From the IMG/VR virus record IMGVR_UViG_3300017727_000006, positions 1 to 62,767 of that record: a stretch of 62,767 bases of DNA. The stretch is one strand, 5' to 3'. This document shows, one piece after another, positions 19,283-28,021 of this stretch (position 1 is its first letter; the number at the start of each line of letters is the position of its first letter). The notes below the pieces were generated by a model. It was given only the letters and a program-made list of their open reading frames with translations, ran no database searches and had not been told where the DNA came from. This DNA comes from a virus. A program made the translations under genes and the position numbers.

Positions 19283-19938
19283 TGAAATTAATAGCAGAAT
19301 ACATCGATAGCGATTTAGAGGTTATCGAAGAAAAAGTAAACGGTAAAAAGTCACTTGCAATAGAAGGCGTATTCATGCAAGCGGACCAAAAGAACCGTAA
19401 TGGCCGTATATACGAGAAAGGTATTCTCGAAGCGGCGGTAAACAAATATGTAACAGAACAAGTAAAGACTGGTAGAGCGGTCGGTGAATTAAATCACCCA
19501 GATGGACCGACTATCAATCTTGATAAAGTTTCACACAAAATTACAGACCTCAAATGGGAAGGAAGTAATGTTGTTGGAAAGGCTTCAATCTTAGACACCC
19601 CTATGGGACAAATCGTAAAAGGTTTATTAGAGGGTGGAGTTAAGCTTGGGGTATCAAGTCGTGGTATGGGTAGTCTTGTGAATAAGAAAGGTACAACCTA
19701 TGTAAATAACGACTTTCTATTAGCAACCGTTGATATTGTTCAGGACCCTAGTGCTCCTGAAGCATTTGTTAATGGTATAATGGAAGGCGTAGATTGGATA
19801 TGGGAAAATGGTGTGCTGGTTCCACAAGAAATTGAAGAAATTGAGACTGAAATAACGAGGGCTAGGAAAGTAGGCGATTCAAACGTTGAAATCAAAGCAT
19901 TCAAAAGTTTCCTCTCTAAACTAAACTCTAAAATATAG
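19282..19938 (+). CDS. 21: Prohead core scaffold protease gp21
   Basis: The 218-residue protein belongs to the S77/herpesvirus-assemblin-like maturation protease family. GELNHPD holds the catalytic His (H72) and GVSSRGMG the catalytic Ser (S125 or S126), followed by VDIVQDPSAPEA. It cuts prohead proteins after the motif (L/I)-x-E. A site of that form occurs in this phage's capsid protein (ISE, residues 56-58) and in three proteins at the right end of the window. Confidence 0.92.
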   Translation: MKLIAEYIDSDLEVIEEKVNGKKSLAIEGVFMQADQKNRNGRIYEKGILEAAVNKYVTEQVKTGRAVGELNHPDGPTINLDKVSHKITDLKWEGSNVVGKASILDTPMGQIVKGLLEGGVKLGVSSRGMGSLVNKKGTTYVNNDFLLATVDIVQDPSAPEAFVNGIMEGVDWIWENGVLVPQEIEEIETEITRARKVGDSNVEIKAFKSFLSKLNSKI

Positions 19939-19947
19939 GAGAACGTT

Positions 19948-21063
19948 ATGTCACTCGAAGATGTAAAAAACGAAAATCTAGTCGAAGAGGATGTGGCTGA
20001 AGAGCTTCAAGAGGAAGAGCTCGTTCAAGATGAGAATTTAGACGAGGAATCTCTAGAAGAGGATAAGAAAAAGGAAGAAGTAGAAGAAGGCGGACACGAA
20101 GAGGAAGAAGAGGAAGAAGAAAAAGAATCTAAAGCCGAAGCCGTTTCCGTACCTAAAACTAAAGCCGGTGTTATCCAAGCAGCAGTCGAAATCCTAAAAC
20201 AAGCTAGAAAAGAAGATGCGCAAAAACTCTTTGCAAAGATGACGAAAATGGATGAGTCAGAAGATGACGGTTCAGTTAAAAAGGCTGTTAATGCAGCTCC
20301 TAAAGCTGCAGCACCAAGTGTTAAAGCGAAGGTAGAATCAACTGACTTTGACGAAGATTTAGATGCACTAATCTCAGAAGAAGCAACTCTTTCCGATGAA
20401 TTCAAAGGAAAAGCAGGAGCTATTTTTGAAGCTGTGTTAACATCTAAGCTTTCACAACACATCGAAAATCTTGATGCAGAGTATGCACAAAACCTAGAAG
20501 AAGAGGTATCTGAAATTCAATCAAACTTAGTAGAGAAGGTAGATTCATATCTTAACTATGTAGTTGAAAATTGGATGAAGGAAAATGAAGTTTCAGTAAC
20601 TAATGGTTTAAGAACCGAAATTGCTGAAGAGTTCATGTCTTCTTTACAAACAGTGTTCAAAGAACATTATATTGAAGTTCCAGAAGGTAAAGTTGACCTT
20701 GTTGATGATTTATCAGCACAAGTCAATGAGCTAGAGGAGCAGCTCAATAAATCCACAGATGATAATATCAAACTACATCAATCAGTTCAAGATTTTGAAA
20801 AGAACGAAGTAGTAAGAGAACAATCATCAGGGCTTGCTGAAACTGAAGCTGAGAAATTAGCATCATTAGTTGAAGATATCGAATTTGATAGCAGAGAATC
20901 TTTCGAAATGAAAGTTAAAACTGTTAAAGAATCATACTTTACTAAAGATTCTAACGAAGCGGCTGATGAAGTAGCTAGTGTTATTGGAGAAGATTCAATC
21001 GATATCGATTTATCAGACCCAATGGCTAGATACACACAAGCTATAACTAAATTTAATAAATAA
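19948..21063 (+). CDS. 22: Prohead core scaffold protein gp22
   Basis: The 371-residue protein has an extremely acidic, Glu-rich first 70 residues, an Ala/Lys-rich linker and long helices with coiled-coil heptads (about 160-300). It lies exactly between protease and capsid genes, so it is the major internal scaffold, removed by gp21 during maturation. It is longer than T4 gp22 (269 residues), mostly because of the acidic head, which is common in marine relatives. A TAGGAG sequence precedes the ATG. Confidence 0.88.
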   Translation: MSLEDVKNENLVEEDVAEELQEEELVQDENLDEESLEEDKKKEEVEEGGHEEEEEEEEKESKAEAVSVPKTKAGVIQAAVEILKQARKEDAQKLFAKMTKMDESEDDGSVKKAVNAAPKAAAPSVKAKVESTDFDEDLDALISEEATLSDEFKGKAGAIFEAVLTSKLSQHIENLDAEYAQNLEEEVSEIQSNLVEKVDSYLNYVVENWMKENEVSVTNGLRTEIAEEFMSSLQTVFKEHYIEVPEGKVDLVDDLSAQVNELEEQLNKSTDDNIKLHQSVQDFEKNEVVREQSSGLAETEAEKLASLVEDIEFDSRESFEMKVKTVKESYFTKDSNEAADEVASVIGEDSIDIDLSDPMARYTQAITKFNK

Positions 21064-21081
21064 CTATAGGGAAAAACGAAA

Positions 21082-22395
21082 ATGTTTAATGCAGATTCAC
21101 AATTAATAGAAAAATGGGGTCCCGTTTTAGAGCACGAAAGTGCACCTGAAATTAAGGACAGATATAAGAGAGCAGTAACAGCTCGCTTATTAGAAAACCA
21201 GGAAGTTGCCCTAAGACAAGAAGCAGCACAAATGCAAGGTAATATGATTTCTGAAACAGCAGCTAACGCTACTGGTTCAAACGTATCAAACTTTGACCCT
21301 GTGCTTATCTCTCTTGTTAGAAGAGCAATGCCTAACTTAATCGCTTATGATATCTGTGGTGTTCAGCCAATGACTGGACCTACTGGATTAATCTTCGCGA
21401 TGAAATCAAAATACTCAACTCAAGGCGGAACAGAGGCTTTATTTAATGAAGCTGATACCGACTTCTCAGGAGCTGGTACTCATCAAGCTGAACCAACAGG
21501 TTTAGGTGGAGTAACTGATGCTGATACCGATGGAACAATCGCTGACGAAAGTGATACAGTTTCTACATTCGGTGCTGGTATGACTACAGCTGCTTCTGAA
21601 GCACTAGGTAATACTGGTGGCGCATTTGGCGAGATGGCTTTCTCAATCGAAAAAGCTACAGTTGAAGCTAAGTCAAGAGCTTTAAAAGCTGAGTACACAA
21701 TGGAATTAGCACAAGACCTTAAAGCAATCCACGGCCTGGATGCTGAAGGCGAATTAGCGAATATCTTATCTGCTGAAATCTTAGCTGAAATCAACAGAGA
21801 AGTAGTTAGAACTATTCTAACAAAAGCTAAAATCGGTGCTACACAAAGTTCAACAGCAGTATCTGGTATCTTTGATGTCGCTACAGACTCAGACGGCAGA
21901 TGGATGGTTGAGAAATTTAAAGGTCTAATCATGCAACTCGAAAGAGAAGCTAACGTAATTGCTAAAGAAACAAGAAGAGGCAAAGGTAACTTTGTAATCG
22001 TTTCTTCAGACGTAGCTTCAGCTTTAGCAGCTGCTGGTCAAATGGATTACACTCCTGCATTATCAACAGACTTAAATGTTGATGATACTGGTAACACATT
22101 CGCTGGTGTTCTTAATGGTAAATTAAAGGTCTATATCGACCCTTATGCAACTGTTGACTTCGCTTGTGTAGGTTACAGAGGTTCAAATCCTTATGACGCT
22201 GGTCTTTTCTACTGCCCATACGTACCTTTAACCATGGTTAAAGCTGTTGGGGAGAGTGATTTCCAACCAAGAATCGGATTCAAAACAAGATATGGAATGC
22301 AACAAAATCCATTTGTAGGCAACGCATCAGGCGCTGGTACAGATAGAGCTAACCCATACTTCAGAATCTTCAGAATTGATGACATCATGGTGTAA
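21082..22395 (+). CDS. 23: Major capsid protein gp23
   Basis: The 437-residue protein shows the T4-like capsid pattern: LIEKWGPVLE, SLVRRAMPNLIAYDICGVQPMTGPTGLIFAM, then a variable insertion-domain segment (about 115-175), MAFSIEKATVEAKSRALKAEY, and the C-terminal YRGSNPYDAGLFYCPYVPL. A gp21 cleavage site is predicted at I56-S-E58. It forms the hexameric shell. A strong intrinsic terminator and a new late promoter follow. Confidence 0.96.
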   Translation: MFNADSQLIEKWGPVLEHESAPEIKDRYKRAVTARLLENQEVALRQEAAQMQGNMISETAANATGSNVSNFDPVLISLVRRAMPNLIAYDICGVQPMTGPTGLIFAMKSKYSTQGGTEALFNEADTDFSGAGTHQAEPTGLGGVTDADTDGTIADESDTVSTFGAGMTTAASEALGNTGGAFGEMAFSIEKATVEAKSRALKAEYTMELAQDLKAIHGLDAEGELANILSAEILAEINREVVRTILTKAKIGATQSSTAVSGIFDVATDSDGRWMVEKFKGLIMQLEREANVIAKETRRGKGNFVIVSSDVASALAAAGQMDYTPALSTDLNVDDTGNTFAGVLNGKLKVYIDPYATVDFACVGYRGSNPYDAGLFYCPYVPLTMVKAVGESDFQPRIGFKTRYGMQQNPFVGNASGAGTDRANPYFRIFRIDDIMV

Positions 22396-22422
22396 ACCTG
22401 ATTAATTAATCAGATTCATTTT

Positions 22423-22450
22423 AGAGGGGATTTTAAATCCCCTCTTTTTT
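22423..22450 (+). terminator. Intrinsic terminator after the capsid gene
   Basis: An 11-base perfect inverted repeat (AGAGGGGATTT with its complement, one base between, so a few inner pairs open as a loop) is followed by a run of six T. It ends the prohead/capsid transcription unit. Confidence 0.88.
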
Positions 22451-22453
22451 GCT

Positions 22454-22461
22454 TATAAATA
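22454..22461 (+). promoter_or_regulatory. Late promoter TATAAATA, 5 bases before an ATG
   Basis: Exact late element beginning four bases after the terminator T-run; the gap to the ATG at 22467 is GATAT. No Shine-Dalgarno fits, so a leaderless transcript is predicted. Confidence 0.72.
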
Positions 22462-22466
22462 GATAT

Positions 22467-22928
22467 ATGAGTACATTAACTACAAACAAAAACTTTTTAT
22501 CACCAGTCGGATTTCAGTTTTCTATTGATAGAGAACAATTTGCTAATGTAGAATATTTTTGCACAGCTGTAAATTTACCAGGAATCAATTTAGGAAACGT
22601 AGATTTAGGATATCGTGGCGGAACATTTACCGAAACAGGCGATAGGCTAGAATTTTCTGAATTATCGATTACATTTAATGTCACTGAAGACATGGATAAT
22701 TATTTAGAAATCACTAATTGGATGCATCGTATAGTGAACCAAAAAGGTGATTTTAAATCTGATGCAACACTACTAATTATGAATTCTCATAATAACGTAG
22801 CAAAGGAAGTAAAATTCAATTCAGTATTTCCAATAAGTATTAGTGAATTATCCTTTGATACAGCAGGTGAAGTTGAATATTTAAAGGCTACGGTATCATT
22901 TCAATATACCACATACGAATTTAAATAA
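22467..22928 (+). CDS. Tail-tube-fold virion protein (gp3/tube-initiator-like)
   Basis: I choose the ATG at 22467; an in-frame TTG at 22449 would overlap the promoter. The 153 residues read FLSPVGFQFSI, VEYFCTAVNLPGINLG, NYLEITNWMHRIV and a final beta strand VSFQYTTYEF, which resembles the tail-tube fold shared by gp19 and related completion or initiator proteins. In marine T4-like phages a gene of this type follows gene 23 and is often labelled gp3. The exact T4 counterpart is uncertain. A TGTACA promoter for uvsY follows directly. Confidence 0.7.
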   Translation: MSTLTTNKNFLSPVGFQFSIDREQFANVEYFCTAVNLPGINLGNVDLGYRGGTFTETGDRLEFSELSITFNVTEDMDNYLEITNWMHRIVNQKGDFKSDATLLIMNSHNNVAKEVKFNSVFPISISELSFDTAGEVEYLKATVSFQYTTYEFK

Positions 22929-22932
22929 ACAC

Positions 22933-22961
22933 TGTACATATATCATTTTTAATGGTATAAT
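22933..22961 (+). promoter_or_regulatory. Early/middle promoter TGTACA-N17-TATAAT before uvsY
   Basis: AAACACTGTACA with extended -10 TGGTATAAT, spacer 17. It switches the region from late structural to recombination genes. Confidence 0.82.
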
Positions 22962-22991
22962 AATATTATATGATATGATTATGAGGAAATT

Positions 22992-23438
22992 ATGAATACA
23001 TTAGAACAAATACATGAAATGTGGAAAAAAGATTGTCTTATTGACAAAATCGACCTGGACAAATCTGCCAGAGACTCAGCCAAACTCCATTCTAAATACC
23101 TAGAAATTTATTCAGTTAATAAGCTTAAAGTTAGAAAACTAGATAATGACTTTAAGGTACTACTTAAGAACAAATGGTTACATTATAACGGCAAATTGAG
23201 TAAAGAAGAAATTGATGACTTAGGATGGACATATGACCCTATGAATGGACTCACAGTTCTTAAAGGTGATATGGATAAGTTTTACGACTCTGACCCTATG
23301 ATACAAGACCATCAGGCCAAAATACAATACGCTCAAGAAATAGTTGATACACTAAAAGAAATCCTAGAAAACATTAAATGGCGACATCAGAATATTAAAA
23401 ACATTATAGAATGGAATAAGTTTACTAGTGGAATATAA
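22992..23438 (+). CDS. uvsY: Recombination mediator UvsY
   Basis: The 148-residue helical protein matches UvsY in size and pattern (IHEMWKKDCLID, AKLHSKYLEIY, LGWTYDPMNG, ENIKWRHQNIKNIIEWNKF). UvsY loads the UvsX recombinase on gp32-coated single-stranded DNA. The gene has its own early promoter and a TGAGGAA Shine-Dalgarno. The next gene starts inside its last codons. Confidence 0.9.
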   Translation: MNTLEQIHEMWKKDCLIDKIDLDKSARDSAKLHSKYLEIYSVNKLKVRKLDNDFKVLLKNKWLHYNGKLSKEEIDDLGWTYDPMNGLTVLKGDMDKFYDSDPMIQDHQAKIQYAQEIVDTLKEILENIKWRHQNIKNIIEWNKFTSGI

Positions 23439-24312
23439 GATACACCAATATCGGTACGATAATTTTTCAAAATTCGAAGCAATTATAAGAAGTGCTATGG
23501 AAGAATTAGGTCATACCGAAACTTCTGATTTATCTGCTGATGTTCATATCTATAACCATTGCCTTTTAAACGAAATATCTACTCAAGATAAAATTAATAT
23601 TATTTTTAAACCTACTGCACCATCTGCAGATTATTTTGCACTAGATACTATAGGATATGCTGGTGCTTCAGAACTTGCCTTTGAAGAACCTGTTGAAGTT
23701 GGAGCAGTTGATTTTACTGATGCTTGGTCTATAGTAGATAAGTTAAAAAAGGATAAAGCTAATAAGTGGGATGATTCTATATTACTAAAATGGAGAAAAG
23801 GTAAAAGAACTAAAAGCGACCATATATTAGTAATCGGTCAAATGCCAGATGACGAAACAGTAACCAATTTTAGTTTTGGCGACCATACTAAAAAGTTAGA
23901 ATCTATATGTCGAACTTTAAAAGATGAAAGAAATGTAGTTTTAAAATTACATCCTAGATATAAACCAACAAAAGAATTTATAAAAAGAATAAAAAGCTAT
24001 AATGTAGAAATTATAGATGGATTCATTAGCATTCACGATATATTACCTCACACTAAAGTAGCTATTATTGAGAATAGCACAGCAGGAATTGAGTGTATGA
24101 TGCATGATGTTCCTATTATTAGTTACGGTTATCCAGAGTATCATTGGGTTACCAAAAAATTACAATCACTAACACAATTACCATATTTAGTAAAAGATAC
24201 TCATTGGTATGATTCTGGTTATGCAATTAACTTCGTGTGTTGGTATATAAACCATTATCTTTGTAGAGATATAAATACAACTAGGAACCGATTAAGAGAT
24301 TTTGAATTGTAA
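23428..24312 (+). CDS. Capsule-polysaccharide-type glycosyltransferase (KpsC/KpsS-like)
   Basis: The GTG at 23428 overlaps uvsY by 11 bases and gives 294 residues; the reading frame has no better start. The C-terminal half has the GT-B-like pattern VVLKLHPRYKPT, VEIIDGFISIHDILPHT, AIIENSTAGIECMMHDVPIISYG and YHWV, as in capsule polysaccharide (Kdo-transferase-like) proteins and related phage glycosyltransferases. Substrate is unknown. It is an insertion of a sugar-transfer gene between uvsY and uvsW, translated with them, and could act on host surface sugar, virion protein or DNA. Confidence 0.62.
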   Translation: MEYKIHQYRYDNFSKFEAIIRSAMEELGHTETSDLSADVHIYNHCLLNEISTQDKINIIFKPTAPSADYFALDTIGYAGASELAFEEPVEVGAVDFTDAWSIVDKLKKDKANKWDDSILLKWRKGKRTKSDHILVIGQMPDDETVTNFSFGDHTKKLESICRTLKDERNVVLKLHPRYKPTKEFIKRIKSYNVEIIDGFISIHDILPHTKVAIIENSTAGIECMMHDVPIISYGYPEYHWVTKKLQSLTQLPYLVKDTHWYDSGYAINFVCWYINHYLCRDINTTRNRLRDFEL

Positions 24313-25808
24313 TGGACATAATTGAAGTTAAAAAGCGAAACGAAGCTTTTTTAGAAATTAAAACAGAACCAAGCGTAGAACAAGAGTTATCAGAACACTT
24401 TTGTTTCTATGTACCTGGTTATAAGTTTATGCCAGCATATAAAAATCGTATGTGGGATGGAAAAATACGATTATATGACATGAGAAAGAAAACTTTATAT
24501 ACTGGACTATATAAGTATCTTACACAATTCGCAAATGAAAGGCAATACGATATTGTCTGTAAAGAAGATGCCTTCTATGGCACTCCTGACGAGGTACTAA
24601 ACCACGACATAGACACCTTTTTGGCCCATTTGACGGCTAGCGTGAACGGAGAGGATATAACCCCTAGGGATTACCAAGTAGATGCCTTCTCGCTCTTGTT
24701 AAAAGAAACTAAAAGCCTTTTACTATCACCAACTGCTTCTGGGAAGTCATTAATCATTTATATGGCATTGAGATATTACCTTGAAATGTACGAGGATAAT
24801 GTGTTAATAATTGTCCCTACTACATCATTGGTAGAACAGATGTATTCTGATTTTGCTGACTACTCAAGTAAGGACACTTGGGATTGTGATAAAAATTGTC
24901 ATAGAATATATGCAGGTAGAGACAAATATAACTATAAAAATAGAGTTACTATTACCACATGGCAATCAATCTATAAATTAGGGCCTCAATGGTTCCAAAA
25001 ATTTGGTATGGTTATAGGCGATGAAGCACATAATTTTAAAGCTAAATCACTTACGGCAATATTAGAAAAATGTACTGAAGCAAAATATAGGATTGGAACT
25101 ACTGGTACACTCGATGGAACACAAACTCATCAGTTAGTATTAGAAGGATTATTTGGACCAGTTCATCAAGTCACGACGACGAAAAAATTAATGGACAATA
25201 AAGATTTAGCCAAATTAGATATTAAAATATTATTAATGAAATACGAAGATGCTATATGTAAAGAAATGGCTAAAAGAAAATACCAAGAAGAAGTAGATTA
25301 TATTGTCAAATACATACCTAGGAATAAATTTATTTCTAACCTAGCATTAGACCAAAATGGTAATACACTAATATTATTTCAGTTTGTAGATAAACATGGT
25401 AAGCCATTGCATGATATGCTATCAGAAAAGATAAATAAAGATAGGAAACTTTTTTATGTATCAGGAGAAACAGATGTCGATACCAGAGAATCAATCCGTG
25501 AGATTACCGAGACGCAGACCAATGCCATTATTGTTGCTTCCATGGGTACCTTTTCTACTGGTATTAATATTCGTAATCTTCATAATATTATCTTTGCCAG
25601 CCCTACTAAAAGCCAAATTAGAGTCCTACAATCGATAGGACGAGGATTAAGAAAAAGTAATGATGGAAGAAATACTGTAGTTTATGATTTGGCTGATGAT
25701 ATGCATTGGAAATCAAAGAAGAATTATACATTAAACCATGCAGCCGAAAGAATTAAGATATACAGTAAAGAAAAATTTAATTACGAGATACACGAAGTAA
25801 AGATATAA
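24312..25808 (+). CDS. uvsW: UvsW helicase
   Basis: The 498-residue superfamily-2 helicase has an N-terminal PGYKFMPAYKNRMWDGKIRLYD domain, a DYQ Q-motif, Walker A SPTASGKS, DEAH box (GDEAHNF), GTTGTLDG, and helicase C motifs VASMGTFSTGINIRNLHN and QSIGRGLRKS. UvsW unwinds R-loops and branched recombination intermediates and drives the switch from origin to recombination-dependent replication. The ATG overlaps the previous stop by one base. Confidence 0.94.
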   Translation: MDIIEVKKRNEAFLEIKTEPSVEQELSEHFCFYVPGYKFMPAYKNRMWDGKIRLYDMRKKTLYTGLYKYLTQFANERQYDIVCKEDAFYGTPDEVLNHDIDTFLAHLTASVNGEDITPRDYQVDAFSLLLKETKSLLLSPTASGKSLIIYMALRYYLEMYEDNVLIIVPTTSLVEQMYSDFADYSSKDTWDCDKNCHRIYAGRDKYNYKNRVTITTWQSIYKLGPQWFQKFGMVIGDEAHNFKAKSLTAILEKCTEAKYRIGTTGTLDGTQTHQLVLEGLFGPVHQVTTTKKLMDNKDLAKLDIKILLMKYEDAICKEMAKRKYQEEVDYIVKYIPRNKFISNLALDQNGNTLILFQFVDKHGKPLHDMLSEKINKDRKLFYVSGETDVDTRESIREITETQTNAIIVASMGTFSTGINIRNLHNIIFASPTKSQIRVLQSIGRGLRKSNDGRNTVVYDLADDMHWKSKKNYTLNHAAERIKIYSKEKFNYEIHEVKI

Positions 25809-25811
25809 ATA
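25804..25811 (+). promoter_or_regulatory. Late promoter TATAAATA overlapping the uvsW stop, 5 bases before an ATG
   Basis: Exact late element; the uvsW TAA lies within it. The sequence TATAAATAGATATATG is identical to that at 22454-22469. Confidence 0.68.
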
Positions 25812-25816
25812 GATAT

Positions 25817-26236
25817 ATGGAAGATAAAATGGATATCAGACACATTAAGTTCATTAACGGAGATGAAATTATCGCACTTGTTAGTCGAAATAATGATGAC
25901 AATATGTTAGTAGAGAGACCATGTGCTGTTAAGGCAAATATGATTGGTACCTATAATCTAAGTCCATACTTTCCATTTTCATCAAGTACATTATTTAAAT
26001 TTTTAAAGAATAGAGTCTTATGTAGCGTTAAGGTCGATGATTCTTTAAAGCAAAAGTATTTGGGTTATGTGCTTCAGATGAGAGCTCCCACCGGTGAACT
26101 GTTGGCTGGTGAGAGTGAAATGCTACAACAGTATCAAGACGTATTGAAAGAATATGCTACTCAGGTGGCTGAAGATGAGGACTATTATTATGAAGAAGAT
26201 GAACCCGTTACACCGGCTAAAAAGATACTTCATTGA
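25817..26236 (+). CDS. Conserved phage protein, Sm/SH3-barrel-like (function unknown)
   Basis: The protein has 139 residues from the ATG at 25817, or 135 from the ATG at 25829, which has GGAAG six bases upstream. The opening IRHIKFINGDEIIALVSRN, followed by a pattern of short beta strands and a PYFPFSSS turn, resembles a family of small phage proteins with an Sm-like barrel; a second example is at 43198. The C-terminus is acidic (DEDYYYEEDEP). I do not know its function. It sits under a late promoter between uvsW and gene 55, and an antisense promoter points into its 3' end. Confidence 0.65.
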   Translation: MEDKMDIRHIKFINGDEIIALVSRNNDDNMLVERPCAVKANMIGTYNLSPYFPFSSSTLFKFLKNRVLCSVKVDDSLKQKYLGYVLQMRAPTGELLAGESEMLQQYQDVLKEYATQVAEDEDYYYEEDEPVTPAKKILH

Positions 26237-26273
26237 CTATTGCTATATCTACCCCGCCCCAGTATACAATACT

Positions 26274-26302
26274 ATTATATACTATAAACAACGTTTTGTA
26301 CA
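26274..26302 (-). promoter_or_regulatory. Antisense TGTACA-N17-TATAAT promoter
   Basis: On the minus strand TGTACA (26302-26297) is followed after exactly 17 bases by TATAAT (26279-26274). Its upstream flank GCAGAAAACACTGTACAAA is almost the same as that of the forward promoter at 30082. No minus-strand gene is visible downstream, so it would produce an antisense RNA against the 25817 gene and possibly uvsW. Confidence 0.6.
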
Positions 26303-26335
26303 GTGTTTTCTGCAAATAAATGCAATAAAAATGCC

Positions 26336-26364
26336 TGTACAAACAGCTCATCTTATGGTATAAT
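26336..26364 (+). promoter_or_regulatory. Early/middle promoter before late sigma gene 55
   Basis: TGTACA-N17-TATAAT with TATGGTATAATA; it diverges from the antisense promoter 34 bases upstream. It places the late sigma factor itself under early or middle control. Confidence 0.82.
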
Positions 26365-26390
26365 ATACACATTATGGAGGAAACCCAACT

Positions 26391-26960
26391 ATGGCTTTAA
26401 AACCAAAAGAAAAACCACACTATGTAAATAACAGAGAGTTCTCTCAAGCAGTAATGGATTATGTTACTGAAAAGAATTTAGCAGAAAGTAAAGGAAAAGA
26501 TATTCCTAAAGTTACTGATTATATTGCTAAATGTTTTATTAAAATTGCAGAAGGATTATCCCATAGACCGAACTTCGTGAGGTATACTTATCGTGAAGAA
26601 ATGGTTATGGATGCAGTAGAAAATTGCCTAAGAGCAATCGGAAACTATAACCTTGAAACAGCTACGAGAACTGGTAAACCAAACGCATTCTCATACTTTA
26701 CTCAAATTTGCTATTTTGCTTTTATCAGAAGAATCACTAAAGAGAAGAAGCAACAAGATATTAAATTTAGATTTATTGAAAGAATGGGAATTGAAGAATT
26801 TGTAACTGCTGGTATGGATAACGAAATGGCAGCCGAAACTATGGCGTATGTCGATACTCTAAAATCTAGAATTGCAAGAGTTAGAACAAACGATGACAAA
26901 GTTAAGAAATTTGCTAAAAAAGAAAAGGCTCAGCAAAAGCTTGAGCTATTCATGAAATAA
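26391..26960 (+). CDS. 55: Late-transcription sigma factor gp55
   Basis: The 189-residue protein is a minimal sigma-70-like factor. The region RYTYREEMVMDAVENCLRAIGNYNLE followed by NAFSYFTQICYFAFIRRITKEK corresponds to region 2, which binds the core polymerase and the -10 element. gp55 directs RNA polymerase to TATAAATA, found a dozen times in this window. A TGGAGG Shine-Dalgarno precedes the ATG. Gene 47 overlaps by one base. Confidence 0.93.
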   Translation: MALKPKEKPHYVNNREFSQAVMDYVTEKNLAESKGKDIPKVTDYIAKCFIKIAEGLSHRPNFVRYTYREEMVMDAVENCLRAIGNYNLETATRTGKPNAFSYFTQICYFAFIRRITKEKKQQDIKFRFIERMGIEEFVTAGMDNEMAAETMAYVDTLKSRIARVRTNDDKVKKFAKKEKAQQKLELFMK

Positions 26961-28021
26961 TGAAAGTAGCTATATTAAACGACACCCATTGTGGTGTAAG
27001 AAATTCAAGTGACATTTTTCTAAGATATCAAGAACGATTCTATGAAGAAGTCTTTTTCCCTTATCTAAAAGAGCATAACATTAAGAATATTTTGCATTTA
27101 GGAGATTATTATGAACACAGAAAATTCGTCAATTTTAAAGCTCTTAATCAAAATCGCAAACATTTTCTTGAGCCTATGCGGGATGCTGGTATTACTATGG
27201 ATATCATTCCTGGTAATCACGATGTTTATTTTAAAAATACTAACGAGTTGTGCTCACTCAAAGAGTTGCTCGGATATTTTACTTCAAATGTCAACATTAT
27301 TATGAAACCAAAAGTCCTGGATTATGCAGGATGTAAAGTTGCTGTAATTCCATGGATTAATAATAGTAATTACCAAGAATACACTAAATGGGCTATGAAT
27401 TGTAAAGCATCTATTCTTGGTGCACATTTAGAGTTAAAAGGATTTGATTTATTACCTGGAGTACCAAACCCACACGGAATGAGTGCTGATGTATTTGAAA
27501 GATTTGAAATGGTTCTATCCGGACATTTTCATACCAAATCGTCCAGAGATAATGTCACATATCTTGGTTCTCAAATGGAATTTACTTGGGCTGATGTAGA
27601 TGACCCAAAATATTTCCATGTATTAGATACAGAAACAAGAGAAATTACACCAGTAAGAAATCCAATTACGATGTTCAAAAAAGTAATTTATGATGATACA
27701 AAAGTAAATTATGATGATATCGACATGAGTCAGTTTGAAAGGAAATTTATTAAGCTGATTGTTATTAATAAAAACGACTTGTATATGTTCGATAAATTTG
27801 TCGACAAATTACAAAGTATTGAAACATATGAATTAAAGATTGCAGAATCATTTGAAGAGTATCTAGGTGATAGCGTGGAAGACGACAAAGTTTCACTAGA
27901 AGATACTACCGAACTGCTTGATTCTTATGTCGATGCTGTAGATACAGATTTAGATAAAGACCATTTAAAAGTCGAATTGAGAAAGCTTTATACTGAAGCT
28001 CAAAACTTGGAAGTAGTATGA
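26960..28021 (+). CDS. 47: Recombination nuclease subunit gp47 (SbcD/Mre11-like)
   Basis: The 353-residue metallophosphoesterase shows the motifs NDTHCGVR, LGDYYEHR, IPGNHD and SGHFHTKS in order, each supplying metal ligands. With gp46 it forms the Mre11/Rad50-type complex that resects DNA ends for recombination-dependent replication and helps degrade host DNA. It overlaps gene 46 by four bases (ATGA). Confidence 0.95.
   Translation: MKVAILNDTHCGVRNSSDIFLRYQERFYEEVFFPYLKEHNIKNILHLGDYYEHRKFVNFKALNQNRKHFLEPMRDAGITMDIIPGNHDVYFKNTNELCSLKELLGYFTSNVNIIMKPKVLDYAGCKVAVIPWINNSNYQEYTKWAMNCKASILGAHLELKGFDLLPGVPNPHGMSADVFERFEMVLSGHFHTKSSRDNVTYLGSQMEFTWADVDDPKYFHVLDTETREITPVRNPITMFKKVIYDDTKVNYDDIDMSQFERKFIKLIVINKNDLYMFDKFVDKLQSIETYELKIAESFEEYLGDSVEDDKVSLEDTTELLDSYVDAVDTDLDKDHLKVELRKLYTEAQNLEVV

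Noticed and set aside
25456-25638. 60-residue frame within uvsW with a hydrophobic stretch
   Set aside because: It lies fully inside the conserved helicase C domain of uvsW and lacks its own ribosome-binding site; the hydrophobicity comes from the out-of-frame reading.
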